Source of the DNA: a virus
Reading direction: 5' to 3' (one strand)
Virus record (IMG/VR): IMGVR_UViG_3300050139_000044
Span: 1-29,487 of that record
DNA length: 29,487 bases
Both the position numbers and the translations under genes were made by a program. The notes under the pieces are model-generated. The model did not search any database. It had not been told where the DNA came from and saw nothing but the letters and a program-made list of their open reading frames with translations. Below are positions 7,576 to 14,515 of this stretch, piece after piece (position 1 is the stretch's first letter; every line of letters starts with the position of its first letter).

Positions 7576-7977
7576 ATGGATAAAACGATATTATTAGCCT
7601 CATTCATCTTCCCAGAAAGGGTTGATTGGTTTCTAAGTTATCTTGAGGCTAAATTTAGTATAACCAAAGACAAAGTTTTCTGTTATAAAAATCTAGATGA
7701 CGAATCTAAGGTGATTATGACTTTTAAGCTGGCTATTCCAGAAGGTAAGCGTTATAACCTTAAAGAACTATTCCCAAGTGCGATACCAATACATAAAAAG
7801 GGAAACGCCCTATACACCATAAATGCACTCAATAGGCTCATAGACCTAAAGAATGGTGATTCAGTAGGTAACGTTGATAATAAGTCGGTTATAATCGATT
7901 GGAATGAATACCAGAACAAATTACTTCTAACCAATGGGAAAGAATTGTCTTTTTTGACAATTGAACGTGTTTTTTAG
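7576..7977 (+). CDS. Unknown 133-residue protein
   Basis: No family is recognised. The protein starts MDKTILLASFIFPERVDWF and is a compact alpha/beta-looking domain with no Cys pair, signal peptide or membrane helix. It ends with an alternating pattern of strands (SVIIDWNEYQ, KLLLTNGKELSFLTIE). The frame is open further upstream to a TTG at 7543, but I chose ATG 7576: the upstream codons run through the perfect inverted repeat at 7554-7575, and the TTG has no ribosome site. It is the first gene after the array and runs into a group of late-looking genes. It may belong with 8028 and 8228 functionally. Confidence 0.75.
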   Translation: MDKTILLASFIFPERVDWFLSYLEAKFSITKDKVFCYKNLDDESKVIMTFKLAIPEGKRYNLKELFPSAIPIHKKGNALYTINALNRLIDLKNGDSVGNVDNKSVIIDWNEYQNKLLLTNGKELSFLTIERVF

Positions 7978-8027
7978 CTATTTCGGGATATTTATATAAA
8001 AGATAACACTATTCAAACCAAACTGTT

Positions 8028-8219
8028 ATGGAAAACAAAGAAATAAAAAAAGACGATAAAAACCTGGATAAAGCATTAGATGGGTTTTTAAACACTGAGA
8101 ATCAAGACCCTAATTTGGACTGTTCTTCTGGTGTTTGCGTTATCAAGGGCGATAAAAGCCTAGTAGAACGTATTAACAAAAAAATAATTACCGAAGACGG
8201 TAGACAACTTTTATTCTAA
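8028..8219 (+). CDS. Unknown 63-residue acidic/basic protein with CSSGVC motif
   Basis: This short ORF is supported by its ATG, its tight fit between neighbours (9 nt before the next start) and a domain-like C-terminal half. The N-terminal half is charged and probably disordered. The C-terminal half, CSSGVCVIKGDKSLVERINK and then IITEDGRQLLF, looks like a short conserved binding element with two Cys three residues apart. I do not know its function. Its place before an acidic scaffold-like gene suggests virion assembly, but that is only context. Confidence 0.75.
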   Translation: MENKEIKKDDKNLDKALDGFLNTENQDPNLDCSSGVCVIKGDKSLVERINKKIITEDGRQLLF

Positions 8220-8227
8220 TCATATAC

Positions 8228-9007
8228 ATGAAAAAGAAAAAAATTAACCCAGCTTTATTGAAAGAGGTCCTTAACAGATTCAATCTATTGAATGAGTATG
8301 ACTTCTATCAAGAGAAGAAGGAGTTACCAGAGTATAAAGACCTCATCCTTGGTGATATTGATGAAGAAGAAATGCCAGATGATGCAAAACCAGATGATGG
8401 TAAATTAAACGACACAACAGCTGATGCTGATGCTAAAGATGTTGGTGATGATTTAGGTGTTGATGGTGGTAATGATGATGCTGAAGGTGGTGAAACCGTT
8501 GGTGACATATCAGAGCCAGATTCTGACCCAACAGCTGATGAACCAGCTCCAGAACCGACTCCAGCCCCAGAACCAGAAAGTGATGATGTAGAAGTTGATG
8601 TAACTTCTTTGGTTAAAGGTTCAGAAGAAGCTAAACATGCTGCTGATATTGCTAGTCATAATTCAGAAATGATTATGCAACAATTGAAACACTTGGAAGC
8701 ACGTGTTGCAAGTATGGATAAAGTTAGTGGTAAAATTGAAGACCTTGAAAAGGAGATAATTAAACGTAACCCAACACCTGTTGAAAAATTAGAAATGCGT
8801 TCACTTAGTTCTTACCCTTATTCACAAAAACTAACAGATTATTGGGCTGATAAAGAAGGTGCATATGATGTTATGAATAAAGATAATGAAAAGAAAGAAT
8901 ATGTCTTAACAAAAGATGATGTTGATACAGATTATAGCGACACAAATGTCAAAAAAAGCTTCACAGTAAATCCAGACCAAAATGATTACGAAGAAGAAGA
9001 TATCTAA
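8228..9007 (+). CDS. Acidic, scaffold-like protein, function unknown
   Basis: The 259-residue protein has three parts. A Lys-rich N-terminus contains a predicted helix (residues 1-35). A long, strongly acidic low-complexity stretch rich in Asp, Glu, Ala and Pro, including repeated PAPEPTPAPEPE-like units, covers roughly residues 45-125. A coiled-coil-like segment with heptad character (about 130-180: EEAKHAADIASHNSEM, then QLKHLEARVASMDK) is followed by a charged tail ending YEEEDI. Acidic, coiled-coil proteins of this kind often serve as head scaffold or core proteins in large phages, but no specific family is recognised. A strong terminator follows 27 nt after the stop and closes this transcription unit. 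Confidence 0.8.
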   Translation: MKKKKINPALLKEVLNRFNLLNEYDFYQEKKELPEYKDLILGDIDEEEMPDDAKPDDGKLNDTTADADAKDVGDDLGVDGGNDDAEGGETVGDISEPDSDPTADEPAPEPTPAPEPESDDVEVDVTSLVKGSEEAKHAADIASHNSEMIMQQLKHLEARVASMDKVSGKIEDLEKEIIKRNPTPVEKLEMRSLSSYPYSQKLTDYWADKEGAYDVMNKDNEKKEYVLTKDDVDTDYSDTNVKKSFTVNPDQNDYEEEDI

Positions 9008-9034
9008 GTAACAATCAATTACAATATTAAAAAG

Positions 9035-9059
9035 AAGCCTCTTAAATAGAGGCTTTTTT
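9035..9059 (+). terminator. Rho-independent terminator after the acidic gene
   Basis: AAGCCTCT (9035-9042), loop TAAAT, AGAGGCTT (9048-9055) form a perfect 8-bp stem followed by a T-run to 9059. Confidence 0.93.
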
Positions 9060-9088
9060 CGTTTATAAAAATAAATTTTGGTTCAAAC

Positions 9089-9119
9089 TTGCATCCATGG
9101 AAAAACCTTCGTATCTTTG
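9089..9119 (+). promoter_or_regulatory. Bacteroidota-type promoter P3 (distal, replication genes)
   Basis: AACTTGCA at 9086-9093 and TATCTTTG at 9112-9119 repeat the P1/P2 arrangement, again with 23 nt from TTG to TA. An ATG 6 nt after the box opens only a six-codon frame (9125-9145), so this may be a leader peptide or chance. Confidence 0.8.
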
Positions 9120-9173
9120 TAAAAATGATTATATTTTATGATTAATTTTCATGAAAATATATGAAAATATTAC

Positions 9174-9203
9174 TTGACTTTTACAGATAAATTAGTATCT
9201 TTG
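9174..9203 (+). promoter_or_regulatory. Bacteroidota-type promoter P4 (proximal, replication genes)
   Basis: TTG at 9174-9176 and TATCTTTG at 9196-9203 lie 22 nt apart. Transcripts would begin near 9208, giving the ssDNA-binding protein gene an A-rich leader of about 50 nt with no Shine-Dalgarno sequence, as is usual in this phylum. Confidence 0.8.
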
Positions 9204-9258
9204 TATTAGCTAAATTAAAGAAAAATAACAAACAAATATAAACAAGAAAAAAAACAAA

Positions 9259-10170
9259 ATGAGTGAAACAAAATCAAATCCGTTAGAGGCAATGTTAGCC
9301 CAATACGAGACAAACAACAAGCCAAACAACAAGCCAAAGTTCACACCAAGAGCTGAAGCAAAAGTCTATGACTTAAAAAATTACTTTAACACTTTCATGA
9401 AAGATGGTGTTGATACTGCGAAAAAAGAAATTCGTATTTTACCAACAGCTGATGGCACAAGTCCATTTGTTGAAATGTACGGACACAAGCAACAAGTAGA
9501 AGGAGAATGGAAAACTTTTCCATGTTTGAAACATGAGAAAAATGAAGCTTGTCCTTTCTGCGAAGCTCGTGAAGCTTTATTAGCAACTGGCAAAGATTCT
9601 GATAAAGAATTGGCTAAAAAATACAACGCAAAATTAATGTACGTTGTTAAACTTATCGACAGAGACCACGAAGATGAAGGGGTTAAATTCTGGAGATTCA
9701 ACCACGATTACCGTAAAACTGGTATCATGGATAAAATTCACGGATTACTTTCTTCTTTGAAAAAAGATAGAGATTTCTCTAATGTGGATAATGGTCGTGA
9801 TTTAGTTATCACTATCAACAGAGACCAAAATAAGAAACCAGTTGTTTCTTCAATTGTTGCTTTAGATGCAAGTCCTCTATCAGAGAATGCTGAATTGAAA
9901 GCTACATGGGTTGCTGACACAAGAACATGGGAAGATGTTTACAGCGTAAGAAAATACGACTACTTGGAAATCATCGTTAAAGGTGGTGTACCAGCGTGGG
10001 ATAAAGCAACAAACAAATTTGTTGACAAAGCATCTTTAAAAGCTGAAGATGGTGAAGCTCTACAACAAGAGTTAACCATTGGTGTTGAAAATGTTAAAGC
10101 TGGTGTAACAACTGCTACTAACACTTCGACTCCACCACCAGCTGGTGAAGGTGATGACTTACCGTTTTAA
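9259..10170 (+). CDS. 32: gp32-like zinc-binding ssDNA-binding protein
   Basis: The 303-residue protein has a short charged N-terminus and an OB-fold-like core. Its zinc ligand set His76, Cys89, Cys98 and Cys101 has spacing 12, 8 and 2, nearly the pattern of phage T4 gp32 (12, 9, 2). A Thr/Pro-rich linker follows, and the protein ends GEGDDLPF. The zinc module with OB fold marks a T4-type single-strand binding protein, which coats ssDNA at the fork and in recombination. The acidic tail ending in DDLPF resembles the C-terminal tip of bacterial SSB rather than the tail of T4 gp32. It is the first gene of the replication cluster, served by two promoters and followed by a terminator, consistent with high expression. 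Confidence 0.88.
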   Translation: MSETKSNPLEAMLAQYETNNKPNNKPKFTPRAEAKVYDLKNYFNTFMKDGVDTAKKEIRILPTADGTSPFVEMYGHKQQVEGEWKTFPCLKHEKNEACPFCEAREALLATGKDSDKELAKKYNAKLMYVVKLIDRDHEDEGVKFWRFNHDYRKTGIMDKIHGLLSSLKKDRDFSNVDNGRDLVITINRDQNKKPVVSSIVALDASPLSENAELKATWVADTRTWEDVYSVRKYDYLEIIVKGGVPAWDKATNKFVDKASLKAEDGEALQQELTIGVENVKAGVTTATNTSTPPPAGEGDDLPF

Positions 10171-10195
10171 TTAAGGGTTTTATACTAAACAAGAG

Positions 10196-10218
10196 AAGGT
10201 TGGAAACAGCCTTTTTTT
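10196..10218 (+). terminator. GNRA-loop terminator between ssb-like gene and uvsX
   Basis: AAGGTTG (10196-10202), a GAAA tetraloop and CAGCCTT (10207-10213) give a 7-bp stem with one T-G pair, then a run of T to 10218. It probably ends part of the transcripts after the ssDNA-binding gene. No consensus promoter is seen between it and uvsX, so read-through is likely needed. Confidence 0.85.
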
Positions 10219-10255
10219 GTTCAAAATAACAAAAGAAATAGAACATGAATTAATA

Positions 10256-11404
10256 ATGGCTAAAAAACCAAGTAAGAGTGGTGCGACTGAAACAGTAGGA
10301 AAATCAGTAGAAAAAAAACCACTTGAAAAGAAAACATTCGATAACAAAGCATTTAAGAAAAATTTAGGATTAGGTGCTCAAATCGTAAAAGAAAAAGAAT
10401 TATCATGGATACCTTTTAAAAAAGCGTTCCATGATGCAGTAGGATTACCAGGTGTACCACGTGGTTACACAACACAGTTTAGAGGTTTCTCAGACGTAGG
10501 TAAATCAACAGGTATTTATGAAGCACTAGCTGGTGCACAAAAATTAGGTGACTATTGTATCATAATAGACACTGAGGGAAGTTTTAATTGGGAACACGCT
10601 AGATTGGTTGGTTTCAATTATGAAGAGGTTGTAGATGAAGATGGTGTAGTTATTGATTATGATGGACCAGACTTTATGTACTTCGGTGGTTCGGATTTAT
10701 TAGCTTTGTATCAAAATTATGATTACAAAGATTCTAACATGAAAAAAGAACCATTAAGATTCATTCCAGTGGTTGAAGATATCGCTCGTTTAATTAATGA
10801 AATACTTGACAAACAAGCAAGGGGTGAATTCCCACATAACATTACATTCCTTTGGGATTCTATTGGTTCAATAGGTTGCTATCAAGGTGCTATCTCAAAC
10901 ACAAATAATAATATGTGGACTGCTGGTGCATTGAAAAGAGAATTCGAATCAATTCTTAACTACAGAATTCCAGCATCAAGAAGAGAAGGTTCTCCTTACA
11001 TTAATACATTTGTTGCTGTTCAAAAGATTTGGTTAAGACCAAACGCTGTTGGACAACCGACTATAATGCACAATGGTGGTGAAGGATTCAAATATGGCGT
11101 TAGAATGATTTTCCACATGGGCGGTAAGTCAACTTCATCGGCTAAAAAATTAGATGCAACAATGGGTGGTAAATCATATTTGTTCGGTGTTAAAACTGAT
11201 ATTGAATGTGTAAAGAATCACGTTAATGGAATTGAGAGAATGGGCTCTATTTGTTCAACACCTCATGGATTCCTTAACCCAGAAGATAAAAATAAATACG
11301 TTAAAGATAATAACGCATTTATAAACGCAAAACTAGGTACAAATTATTCTGATTTTGAAGTGAAAGAAGAAGATTTAGCTGCGGATGCATACGAAAAAGA
11401 GTAA
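10256..11404 (+). CDS. uvsX: UvsX/RecA-type recombinase
   Basis: With the ATG at 10256 the protein is 382 residues. The frame opens at a TTG (10217) that lies in the T-run of the terminator, so that start is unlikely. A Walker A loop GFSDVGKST is at residues 77-85 and a Walker B strand ITFLWD at 196-201. IIDTEGSFNW (103-112) carries the conserved acidic position seen in RecA-fold ATPases. The P-loop is not the bacterial RecA form (GPESSGKTT), so a phage UvsX-like protein is favoured. It forms filaments on ssDNA and drives strand invasion for recombination-dependent replication, cooperating with the gp32-like protein upstream. The N-terminus is Lys-rich and probably disordered; the C-terminus is acidic (EEDLAADAYEKE). 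Confidence 0.88.
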   Translation: MAKKPSKSGATETVGKSVEKKPLEKKTFDNKAFKKNLGLGAQIVKEKELSWIPFKKAFHDAVGLPGVPRGYTTQFRGFSDVGKSTGIYEALAGAQKLGDYCIIIDTEGSFNWEHARLVGFNYEEVVDEDGVVIDYDGPDFMYFGGSDLLALYQNYDYKDSNMKKEPLRFIPVVEDIARLINEILDKQARGEFPHNITFLWDSIGSIGCYQGAISNTNNNMWTAGALKREFESILNYRIPASRREGSPYINTFVAVQKIWLRPNAVGQPTIMHNGGEGFKYGVRMIFHMGGKSTSSAKKLDATMGGKSYLFGVKTDIECVKNHVNGIERMGSICSTPHGFLNPEDKNKYVKDNNAFINAKLGTNYSDFEVKEEDLAADAYEKE

Positions 11405-11425
11405 TAACCCTTTAAATAAGGAACT

Positions 11426-12484
11426 GTGAATAAAAGACCACCACGTAACGGTGAAATTGTTGAGAAGACACAAAATATATTATTGGTAGACGGGAATGCC
11501 CTATTTAAAGTAGGGTATTTTGGTGCCAAAGATTCATATAACAAACATGGTCAGCACATAGGTGGCTTATATTCATTCCTTACGATACTTCGTAAAATGC
11601 TTACTGAAGATTTATATCACAGAGTATTTGTATTCTGGGATGGTAATTTTAGTGGTAAGCTTCGTTATGAAATATATGAGCCGTATAAAAGTAGTCGTGG
11701 TAAAGATTACAAAAACGGAACTCAACCGATTGACGAATCAGAACTAGAACAACGTAGACTAGTTTGGGATTATCTAAATGAAATGTATGTTAGACAACTT
11801 AAACACGAGGTAATCGAGAGTGATGACTTCATAGCATATTATTGTCTAACAAAGAAACCTAACGAGAAGATAACTATTTGTACAACTGATAGAGATTTTT
11901 GTCAACTGATTTCTAACGACATAAGAATTTATTTTTTAGATTTAAAGACTTTAGTTGACTCTACCAATTATTCTTCGTATTTTTGCCATTATCAAGAGAA
12001 CTCAGTTTTGTTAAAAACAATGGCTGGAGATACTAGTGATACAATAAAGGGTATTAAGGGATTAGGTGAAACAAAACTATTATCTTTATTTCCAGAATTG
12101 AAAGAAAGGAAAGTTACGTTAAATGAGATTCTTGCTCATGCTAAAAAACAACAAGAAGACAGAATAGAAAAAAAATTAAAACCTCTAAAGATATTAGATA
12201 ATATCGTTAACGTGGTTACTGATGGTGTACAAGGGACTAGACTCTACGAAATAAATGAGCGACTAGTAAACTTAAAAAAGCCTCTACTAACAGAAGACGG
12301 GATAAGAGAGTTAGAACAATTGATTGATGGTACCCTTGACTCATCGGGTAGAGATTTAAAAAATGTTCTTATAATGATGAAACGAGATGGGTTAGACGAT
12401 GCAATAGGTGAGATTAGGTATCCAGATTATCTTACACCTTTTCAAAAACTTATTGATAGAGAAAAACTTTTTATTAACACTTAA
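11426..12484 (+). CDS. rnh: 5'-3' exonuclease / RNase H-like FEN-family nuclease
   Basis: The 352-residue protein shows the metal-binding acidic motifs of the PIN/FEN superfamily in order: LLVDGN (Asp22), FWDGN (Asp72), ESDDFIA (131-137), TTDRDFCQL (Asp155, Asp157) and GDTSDTIKGIKGLGETK (201-217), the last being the helix-hairpin DNA-binding element. T4 RNase H is the closest functional analogue; it removes RNA primers and 5' flaps on the lagging strand. The start is GTG at 11426, preceded by AAGGA (11418-11422), one of the few Shine-Dalgarno-like sequences in the window. It sits between recombinase and helicase, matching a lagging-strand maturation role. Confidence 0.87.
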   Translation: MNKRPPRNGEIVEKTQNILLVDGNALFKVGYFGAKDSYNKHGQHIGGLYSFLTILRKMLTEDLYHRVFVFWDGNFSGKLRYEIYEPYKSSRGKDYKNGTQPIDESELEQRRLVWDYLNEMYVRQLKHEVIESDDFIAYYCLTKKPNEKITICTTDRDFCQLISNDIRIYFLDLKTLVDSTNYSSYFCHYQENSVLLKTMAGDTSDTIKGIKGLGETKLLSLFPELKERKVTLNEILAHAKKQQEDRIEKKLKPLKILDNIVNVVTDGVQGTRLYEINERLVNLKKPLLTEDGIRELEQLIDGTLDSSGRDLKNVLIMMKRDGLDDAIGEIRYPDYLTPFQKLIDREKLFINT

Positions 12485-12495
12485 ACCAAACCAAA

Positions 12496-13032
12496 ATGAC
12501 AACAAACACTAACACAACAGCATTCGAAAACAAAAGACCAGACCAAAGATTTGAGTTTGCGTTGTACATCAACCAAACAAAATTTATAGTACAACGTTTT
12601 TTTGACATTCGTGATTTTAATGAAGATTCACTTAAATCTGCTGAACTAAAAGAGCTTATGGATAACATAGCTGGACTTAACATTGATTCATTCGGTGGAA
12701 TGGGTATCATACCTAAATTCTTAAAGCAGAAATCAATAGATTATTTATGGAATAATTATAATCCATATTATGTTCAACAAGAAGAAATAACTAAAAATGT
12801 CAACGACAAAATAGATAATTTTCAATTTGAAATTCGTGTTGATAAACGCATAGTTGCTAAGAGTGAATTCTCTGGAAATATCTTCCCACCAAAGGTAAGA
12901 TATGATGTTAACATCAAAGAAATAATTCCTTCGATAATGGCCGAAATTCGTCATTTTTTGGCACAAAAAAAATATAACGTAATTGAGGTTTCACCGACTG
13001 CTTACGATATTTATTATAACGAAGAGTTTTAA
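12496..13032 (+). CDS. Unknown 178-residue protein in replication cluster
   Basis: No known family is recognised. The protein has a polar Thr/Asn-rich N-terminus, then an alternating pattern (FEFALYINQTKFIVQRFFDI) suggesting beta strands. A Gly-rich turn near residues 65-75 follows, and an aromatic C-terminus (PTAYDIYYNEEF). There are no cysteines, membrane segments or signal peptide. It begins 11 nt after the nuclease gene and ends 17 nt before the helicase, so it is very probably co-expressed with them. A helicase loader, primase accessory or fork protein fits the position, but nothing in the sequence proves it. Confidence 0.8.
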   Translation: MTTNTNTTAFENKRPDQRFEFALYINQTKFIVQRFFDIRDFNEDSLKSAELKELMDNIAGLNIDSFGGMGIIPKFLKQKSIDYLWNNYNPYYVQQEEITKNVNDKIDNFQFEIRVDKRIVAKSEFSGNIFPPKVRYDVNIKEIIPSIMAEIRHFLAQKKYNVIEVSPTAYDIYYNEEF

Positions 13033-13049
13033 AAAAAGACACTGAACAA

Positions 13050-14498
13050 ATGGCAAAAATTGACAAAAATAGCTTAGGATACTTGGGGTTTGATTACCAA
13101 GTACGCTTAATGGCACAAATATTAACAGACAGAAAATTTGCCAATTCAATCATTGATATTATTGACCCAAATTATTTTGAAGACCCATACTTAAGAATCA
13201 TCGCAGCAACTGTAAAAGATGCAAAAAGAGAAGATGATATAATACCAGATGTTGGTAGTCTTGAATTTAGATTATTAGAAGATGTGAAAGAGGACATACA
13301 ACGAAAGTATGTCCTTGCACAACTTCAGAAAGTAAAAGAAGCTAATCTTAACGACACACTTAAAGTACAAGACATCGCAATGAAGTTTTGTAAACAACAA
13401 GAGTTAAGAAAAGCGGTAAAAGAAATCACAAAAATTATTGATAGAGGTGATTTGGAAGACCATGAACAATGTGAAGCTATTTTAAGGAAAGCATTAGAGC
13501 ATGGTGATAATAAAGATATTGGTATGGATGTTTTATATGACATCGCATCAGTATTAGAAGATGATTTTAGAAAACCAATACGTACAGGTATTTCTGGACT
13601 TGATGAGGTAATGGATGGTGGTTTATCTAAAACAGAATTGGCAATTATACTAGCACCATTTGGTGTTGGTAAAACAACAATGATGACCAAGATAGCTAAC
13701 ACAGCTATGATGGATGGTTATAACGTTTTACAAATATTTTTTGAAGATAACCCTAAAGTTATCCAACGAAAACATTTATCTTGTTGGTCAAAATATGACT
13801 TAAATAGTTTATCGTTACACAAAGAAGAAATTCTAGAAATGTGTAATAACATGACAACAAGTACAAAAGATGGTAAAGGAAAACTAAAGCTAGTTAAATT
13901 TTCTAGCGATGGTACTACAATACCAATTATTAGACAATACATTAGAAAGTTGATAGCCCAAGGGTTTAGACCAGATATAGTGTTGCTAGATTATATTGAT
14001 TGTGTCGAACCATCAAGAAAATTTGATGATGTTAATGCTGGTGAAGGTAGTGTAATGAGACAATTTGAAACATTACTATCTGAATTGGATATAGCTGGTT
14101 GGACCGCAGTACAAGGTAATAGAAGTTCGATTAAAGCAGAAGTAGTTGAAGCTGACCAAATGGGTGGTTCAATTAAGAAAGCACAAATAGGACACTTCGT
14201 TTTATCAATAGCAAAAACACTTGACCAAAAAGAGAATAATACAGCTACTATGGCAATACTTAAATCTCGTTTTGGTAAATCTGGACTTGTTTACGATAAC
14301 ATACGATTTGATAATTCAACAATTCAAATTGATATGGGAGCAAACACTGGAGCAAGAACCCAAGTGGAACACAAGAAAGATACTGAAGTTTCATCTCAAT
14401 TAAGAGTGAACGCAGTAATGGAAGCTGCTAAAAGCCGTACAAAAGCTTTAGGTGGACCCACCGAAACTGGTGAGGAAAATAAAATAACAAATAATTAG
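13050..14498 (+). CDS. 41: Replicative DNA helicase, DnaB/gp41 type
   Basis: The 482-residue protein has an N-terminal helical domain (1-170) and a C-terminal RecA-fold helicase domain. RTGISGLDEVMDGGL (178-192) is the standard entry to DnaB-type motors. Walker A is APFGVGKTT (202-210), the acidic motif FFED is near 230-233, and the Walker B strand is DIVLLDYID (309-317). AVQGNRSS (353-360) occupies the sensor/arginine region, and a linker and charged tail follow. It should form a hexamer that unwinds DNA 5' to 3' at the phage fork. No primase gene is visible in the window. The N-terminal domain differs from bacterial DnaB, which fits a phage gp41-like helicase. Confidence 0.9.
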   Translation: MAKIDKNSLGYLGFDYQVRLMAQILTDRKFANSIIDIIDPNYFEDPYLRIIAATVKDAKREDDIIPDVGSLEFRLLEDVKEDIQRKYVLAQLQKVKEANLNDTLKVQDIAMKFCKQQELRKAVKEITKIIDRGDLEDHEQCEAILRKALEHGDNKDIGMDVLYDIASVLEDDFRKPIRTGISGLDEVMDGGLSKTELAIILAPFGVGKTTMMTKIANTAMMDGYNVLQIFFEDNPKVIQRKHLSCWSKYDLNSLSLHKEEILEMCNNMTTSTKDGKGKLKLVKFSSDGTTIPIIRQYIRKLIAQGFRPDIVLLDYIDCVEPSRKFDDVNAGEGSVMRQFETLLSELDIAGWTAVQGNRSSIKAEVVEADQMGGSIKKAQIGHFVLSIAKTLDQKENNTATMAILKSRFGKSGLVYDNIRFDNSTIQIDMGANTGARTQVEHKKDTEVSSQLRVNAVMEAAKSRTKALGGPTETGEENKITNN

Positions 14499-14515
14499 AC
14501 AAATGAAATTAAATA

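Noticed and set aside
7988-7996. T4-type late promoter TATAAATA
   Set aside because: The match is on the opposite strand to the genes (TATTTATA on the + strand), so it cannot drive them as a T4-type late promoter.
10217-10255. TTG start for uvsX
   Set aside because: It lies in the T-run of a terminator, so transcripts made downstream would not include it; the ATG at 10256 begins a typical MAKK N-terminus.
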